This document shows, in pieces, positions 16,212 to 18,785 of a stretch of 18,785 bases of DNA (position 1 is the first letter of the stretch; each line of letters begins with the position of its first letter). A program made the position numbers and the translations under genes. Below the pieces are notes generated by a model. That model saw only the letters and a list, made by a program, of their open reading frames with translations, made no database searches and had not been told where the DNA came from. The stretch is from UBA2862 sp045658005 (GTDB lineage: Bacteria; Bacillota; Clostridia; Christensenellales; Aristaeellaceae). The stretch spans positions 1 to 18,785 of the forward strand of contig JAZOUD010000088.1 of assembly GCA_045658005.1 (NCBI GenBank). Reading direction: 5' to 3'.

Positions 16212-16237
16212 GCATATGGGTATGCCGTTAACCCCTC

Positions 16238-16275
16238 AAATACTGATTTGTCGCTCCGCGACAAATCAGTATTTT
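16238..16275. terminator. Shared-type hairpin terminator, copy 2
   Basis: The arms 16238-16254 and 16258-16274 form a perfect 17-bp stem with a TCC loop, ending in TTTT on the plus strand. It lies 26 nt after the nuclease-helicase stop. Its left arm matches copy 1 (9273-9291) at AAATACTGATTT and TCG. Confidence 0.75.
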
Positions 16276-16310
16276 CCGCCTGTACACCCATGACCACATG
16301 ACAAACAAAA

Positions 16311-16359
16311 GAGATCCTGTGCGCTTCGGCTTCTGGCACGAAGATGCACAGGATCTTTT
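16311..16359. terminator. Bidirectional terminator between convergent genes
   Basis: GATCCTGTGC (16313-16322) pairs with GCACAGGATC (16346-16355), with an inner TTCG/CGAA extension. On the minus strand the stem is followed by TCTTTTGTTTGTC, so it should end the thymidine kinase-GNAT transcript, which stops at 16381. On the plus strand it ends in TTTT and would back up the hairpin at 16238. Confidence 0.75.
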
Positions 16360-16380
16360 GGAATCGTCCACTGAATCGCC

Positions 16381-17373
16381 CTACAGATGTTTCACCATCA
16401 CGATCATATCCGTGAGGACCTTCCCGTCCTCGACGATCGGCGCTTCATAATTGTCCTTGAAGAATCCTTCGATCACGCCATCCCTGACGAATCCGAATTT
16501 CTCATAGAACGGAACATTGCCCGCGCTGGTGCCAACGAACAGCCGGTCACACCGGGCGGAGAGTACCCTGAACATGTGCTGCAGCAGCCTCGCGCCGTAG
16601 CCTCTGCCCCGCAGGCCGGGGGCGACGGCAAGGTTTTTGATCTCCCAGTCGCCGTCCTCCCGTTCGATGACGACGGCGACGGCGGCGCTCTGGCCGTTCA
16701 CCGTCAGCGCGTACAGCTCGCCGCTGTCCAGGTATTTTTCGATCATTGCCCGGCTGGGGTCGGCTTCCAGCAGCAGGGGTATGTAGATCGCCTTGCCGGA
16801 GGAGATGCGGCGGATCTCCAGCGGGGCCAGCTCGCCCCTGGACCAGTGCCTGCGGCACAGCGCCACGTAGCTCTCGTTGCCGCCCAGCACGATCTGCTCG
16901 CCGGACTTGACCACCTTGCCGCCAGAGACCCGGGCGTTCATGATGGCCTTCTTGCCGCACCAGCAGACGGTCTTGATCTCCTCGATGGAATCGGCCCAGG
17001 CCATCAGCCATTGGCTGCCCTCGAACAGGTTGCCTTGGAAGTCGGCCCGCAGGCCGTAGCAGATGACGGGTATGTTCATATCGTCCACGATGTCCGCCAG
17101 GCGCTGCACCTGGGCCTTGGTCAGGAATTGGGCCTCGTCCACGATCACGCAGTCACAGGCGGTCAGGTCGATGTCGTCCAGCTCCTCCACGTAGCGGCAG
17201 GGCGCGTGCAGGCCCGAGCGGGAGCCCACCGTGCGCGCGCCGTCCCGGCTGTCCAGGCGGGGCTTGAGCATCAGGGCGTTCTGACCCCGCTCCCGGTAGT
17301 TGTATTGCACCATGATGGCGTTGGCGGTCTTGGAGGACCCCATCGCGCCGTATCGGAAGTACAGCTTGGCCAT
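16381..17373 (-). CDS. tdk: Thymidine kinase fused to a GNAT acetyltransferase
   Basis: This is one uninterrupted 330-residue frame with two domains. Residues 1 to about 185 are a type II thymidine kinase, which phosphorylates thymidine with ATP in salvage: P-loop GAMGSSKT (9-16), VDEAQF (78-83), lasso segment YGLRADFQGNLFEGS (106-120), and a zinc site formed by Cys137, Cys139, Cys173 and His176. Residues of about 188-330 are a GNAT N-acetyltransferase with the acetyl-CoA motif LAVAPGLRGRGYG (248-260) and ENG/EDG-type ending resembling YvbK-like enzymes. Thymidine kinases normally end near residue 190-200, so the fusion is unusual. ATG at 17373 has AAGGGA about 10 bp upstream and begins the canonical MAKLYFRYG. 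The acetylation target is unknown. Confidence 0.9.
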   Translation of the reverse strand: MAKLYFRYGAMGSSKTANAIMVQYNYRERGQNALMLKPRLDSRDGARTVGSRSGLHAPCRYVEELDDIDLTACDCVIVDEAQFLTKAQVQRLADIVDDMNIPVICYGLRADFQGNLFEGSQWLMAWADSIEEIKTVCWCGKKAIMNARVSGGKVVKSGEQIVLGGNESYVALCRRHWSRGELAPLEIRRISSGKAIYIPLLLEADPSRAMIEKYLDSGELYALTVNGQSAAVAVVIEREDGDWEIKNLAVAPGLRGRGYGARLLQHMFRVLSARCDRLFVGTSAGNVPFYEKFGFVRDGVIEGFFKDNYEAPIVEDGKVLTDMIVMVKHL

Positions 17374-17407
17374 AACTATGTATTCCCTTCTGTCGATGAT
17401 CCTGAAT

Positions 17408-17436
17408 ATCATACATGATTTGGGGGAAACGCGCAA
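17408..17436 (-). promoter_or_regulatory. Promoter of the tdk-GNAT gene
   Basis: On the minus strand TTGCGC (17431-17436) and TATGAT (17408-17413) are separated by 17 bp. Transcription would start about 30 nt before the ATG at 17373. No other leftward signal is seen between the two divergent genes. Confidence 0.6.
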
Positions 17437-17466
17437 GCGCGCCGGGGCTGTTTTACCTGATCTTCA

Positions 17467-17495
17467 TTGACTCATGTGCCGGCAGGTGCTATAAT
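17467..17495 (+). promoter_or_regulatory. Promoter of the glycine riboswitch-glyA unit
   Basis: TTGACT (17467-17472) and TATAAT (17490-17495) are 17 bp apart, and the -10 is of the extended form TGCTATAAT. Transcription should begin near 17502, about 20 nt before the first aptamer. Confidence 0.8.
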
Positions 17496-17523
17496 ACAGG
17501 CAACTGAATAGAAGCCGTTTGAT

Positions 17524-17697
17524 GCTCGCAGGAGAGCGGACGTGGTCCCGCCGAAGGAGAGACACTCTCAGGCGTTCCCCGGGGGAATGAGGACTGTGAG
17601 CGGACGGCACTCTGGAGACGCCCGCGCTGCGGGGGCCGAAGGTGAAAGCCGGGCACGGCGTGCCTGGTGAATCTCTCAGGCAAAAGGACAGAGCACG
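17524..17697 (+). ncRNA. Tandem glycine riboswitch
   Basis: Two glycine aptamers lie in series, sensing free glycine in the nascent glyA leader. Aptamer 1 (about 17524-17601) has the P1 pair GCTCGCA / TGTGAGC, then GGAGAG, CCGAAGG and CTCTCAGGC. Aptamer 2 (about 17606-17697) has GGAGA, GCCGAAGG, CTCTCAGGCAAAAGGACAGA and a P1 pair CTCTG / CAGAG. The short linker is typical of the cooperative two-aptamer form. An intrinsic terminator follows at 17733-17766 before the glyA start, so control is probably at transcription termination. Whether glycine raises or lowers expression cannot be decided from the fold I can trace by eye. Confidence 0.93.
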
Positions 17698-17732
17698 TCT
17701 TTCCTCCCGTGCGCGGCATGGGGGATGCAGTG

Positions 17733-17766
17733 CGACCGGTTGTCTGAACCGGTCGGTTTTATTTTT
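17733..17766 (+). terminator. Riboswitch-controlled intrinsic terminator
   Basis: CGACCGGTT (17733-17741) and AACCGGTCG (17747-17755) form a perfect 9-bp stem with a GTCTG loop, followed by the T-rich tract GTTTTATTTTT. It lies between the second aptamer and the glyA ribosome-binding site, so it is the expression platform. A competing antiterminator pairing was not identified with confidence. Confidence 0.85.
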
Positions 17767-17785
17767 CAGATGTGGAGGCAGAAGT

Positions 17786-18785
17786 ATGGTACAGGAGAAC
17801 ATGGAATTCATTCGCCAGTACGACCCGGAGATCGGCGGCATCATGCTGAAGGAGCTGGAGCGCCAGCGCCGCAACCTGGAGCTGATCGCGTCGGAGAACA
17901 TCGTGACCGAGCCGGTCATGGCCGCGATGGGCTCGGTGTTGACGAACAAGTACGCCGAGGGCTATCCGGGACACCGCTATTACGGCGGCTGCGAATACGT
18001 GGACGAGGTGGAGAACGTCTGCATCGAGCGGGCGAAGGCGCTCTTCGGCGCGAAGTACGCCAACGTGCAGCCCCACAGCGGCTCCCAGGCCAATTCGGCG
18101 GTGTACCTGGCGCTGTGCCAGCCGGGCGACACCGTGATGGGCATGGACCTGAGCTGCGGCGGCCACCTGACCCACGGCGCCAAGGCCAGCTTCTCCGGCA
18201 AGATCTACAACAGCGTCTCCTACGGCTGCGACCCCGAAACCGGCCTCATCGATTACGACCAGGTGCGCGAGCTGGCCCTGAAGCATCGCCCGAAGATGAT
18301 CATCGCCGGCGCTTCCGCCTATCCCCGCATCATCGACTTCGAGAAGTTCAGCCAGATCGCCAAGGAGGTCGGGGCCTACTTCATGGTGGACATCGCCCAT
18401 ATCGCCGGCCTCGTCGCGGCGGGCGAGCACCCGAGCCCGATTCCCTGTGCCGACGTGGTGACCACCACCAACCACAAGACCCTGCGCGGTCCCCGTGGCG
18501 GCATGATCCTGACCAACGATGAAGCCATCGCCAAGAAGATCAACAGCGCCATCTTCCCCGGCACCCAGGGCGGCCCGCTGATGCACGTCATCGCCGCGAA
18601 GGCGGTGGTGCTGGGCGAGGCGCTGAAGCCGGAGTTCAAGCTGTACCAGCGCCAGATCGTCGCCAACGCGAAGGCCATGGCCGACACGCTGCTGGCCAAC
18701 GGCGTGAAGCTGGTCACCGGCGGCACCGACAACCACCTGATGCTGATCGACCTGAAGGACGCTGACATCAGCGGCCGGGAGCTGG
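17786..18785 (+). CDS. glyA: Serine hydroxymethyltransferase, 3'-truncated by window
   Basis: The first 333 codons of a PLP enzyme that interconverts serine plus tetrahydrofolate and glycine plus 5,10-methylene-tetrahydrofolate in the cytoplasm. The N-terminal half of the usual 410-430 residues and most of the active site are present: the LIASENIV segment (33-40), YAEGYPGHRYYGG (56-68), Asp202 and His205 in VDIAHIAGL, and the PLP-binding Lys231 in TTTNHKTLRGPRGG. The frame is open to the last base and the gene continues outside. GGAGG at 17774-17778 lies 7 bp before the ATG. It is preceded by a tandem glycine riboswitch, which ties its expression to one of its own products. Confidence 0.96.
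   Translation, partial: MVQENMEFIRQYDPEIGGIMLKELERQRRNLELIASENIVTEPVMAAMGSVLTNKYAEGYPGHRYYGGCEYVDEVENVCIERAKALFGAKYANVQPHSGSQANSAVYLALCQPGDTVMGMDLSCGGHLTHGAKASFSGKIYNSVSYGCDPETGLIDYDQVRELALKHRPKMIIAGASAYPRIIDFEKFSQIAKEVGAYFMVDIAHIAGLVAAGEHPSPIPCADVVTTTNHKTLRGPRGGMILTNDEAIAKKINSAIFPGTQGGPLMHVIAAKAVVLGEALKPEFKLYQRQIVANAKAMADTLLANGVKLVTGGTDNHLMLIDLKDADISGREL

Noticed and set aside
13893..17373. Possible defence island (nuclease-helicase next to a kinase-acetyltransferase)
   Set aside because: The two genes converge with two terminators between them, and neighbours are housekeeping genes. Nothing ties them into one system.
17464..17949. Minus-strand open frame across the riboswitch
   Set aside because: It crosses the aptamers, the terminator and the start of glyA on the opposite strand and has no family resemblance.

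Overview
The window is a chromosomal segment of a GC-rich Gram-positive-type anaerobe, most likely a member of the Clostridia (Bacillota). The basis is sigma-A promoters, strong GGAGG ribosome-binding sites, a tandem glycine riboswitch, a DUF3783 protein, a RecB-like-nuclease/FeS-helicase fusion and a secreted Big_2/NlpC-P60 protein. No 16S or tRNA gene is present, so genus cannot be given.

Layout. Positions 1-140 are AT-rich flank with a leftward and a rightward promoter candidate. Positions 147-2243 are one apparently intact IS1634-type insertion sequence, much AT-richer than its host, with terminal inverted repeats, a 12-bp subterminal inverted repeat and a 6-bp target duplication (TCCCGA). 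Next comes a rightward cluster: a PatB/MalY-type C-S lyase, a DEDDh exonuclease, and a large exported protein with nine Ig-like Big_2 repeats and a cysteine-peptidase-like C-terminus. It converges on a small leftward DUF3783 gene. That gene is divergent from an M18 aminopeptidase, which in turn converges on a leftward manA - CNNM/CorC-type membrane protein - rnr cluster. Divergent from manA is a nuclease-helicase fusion, which converges on a leftward gene that fuses thymidine kinase to a GNAT acetyltransferase. The last unit is promoter - tandem glycine aptamers - intrinsic terminator - glyA, with glyA cut off by the window end.

The host genes are mostly housekeeping or salvage functions: amino-acid metabolism (C-S lyase, glyA, peptide turnover), sugar phosphate metabolism (manA), RNA decay (rnr), DNA repair (exonuclease, nuclease-helicase) and nucleotide salvage (thymidine kinase). 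They are separated by compact hairpins, two of which overlap the stop codon of a converging gene. Two hairpins share nearly the same AT-rich stem sequence.

I found no CRISPR array, phage module or defence island. The most unusual items are the thymidine kinase-GNAT fusion, the shared AAATACTGATTT hairpins, the riboswitch placed before glyA, and the IS insertion at the predicted start point of an older promoter.
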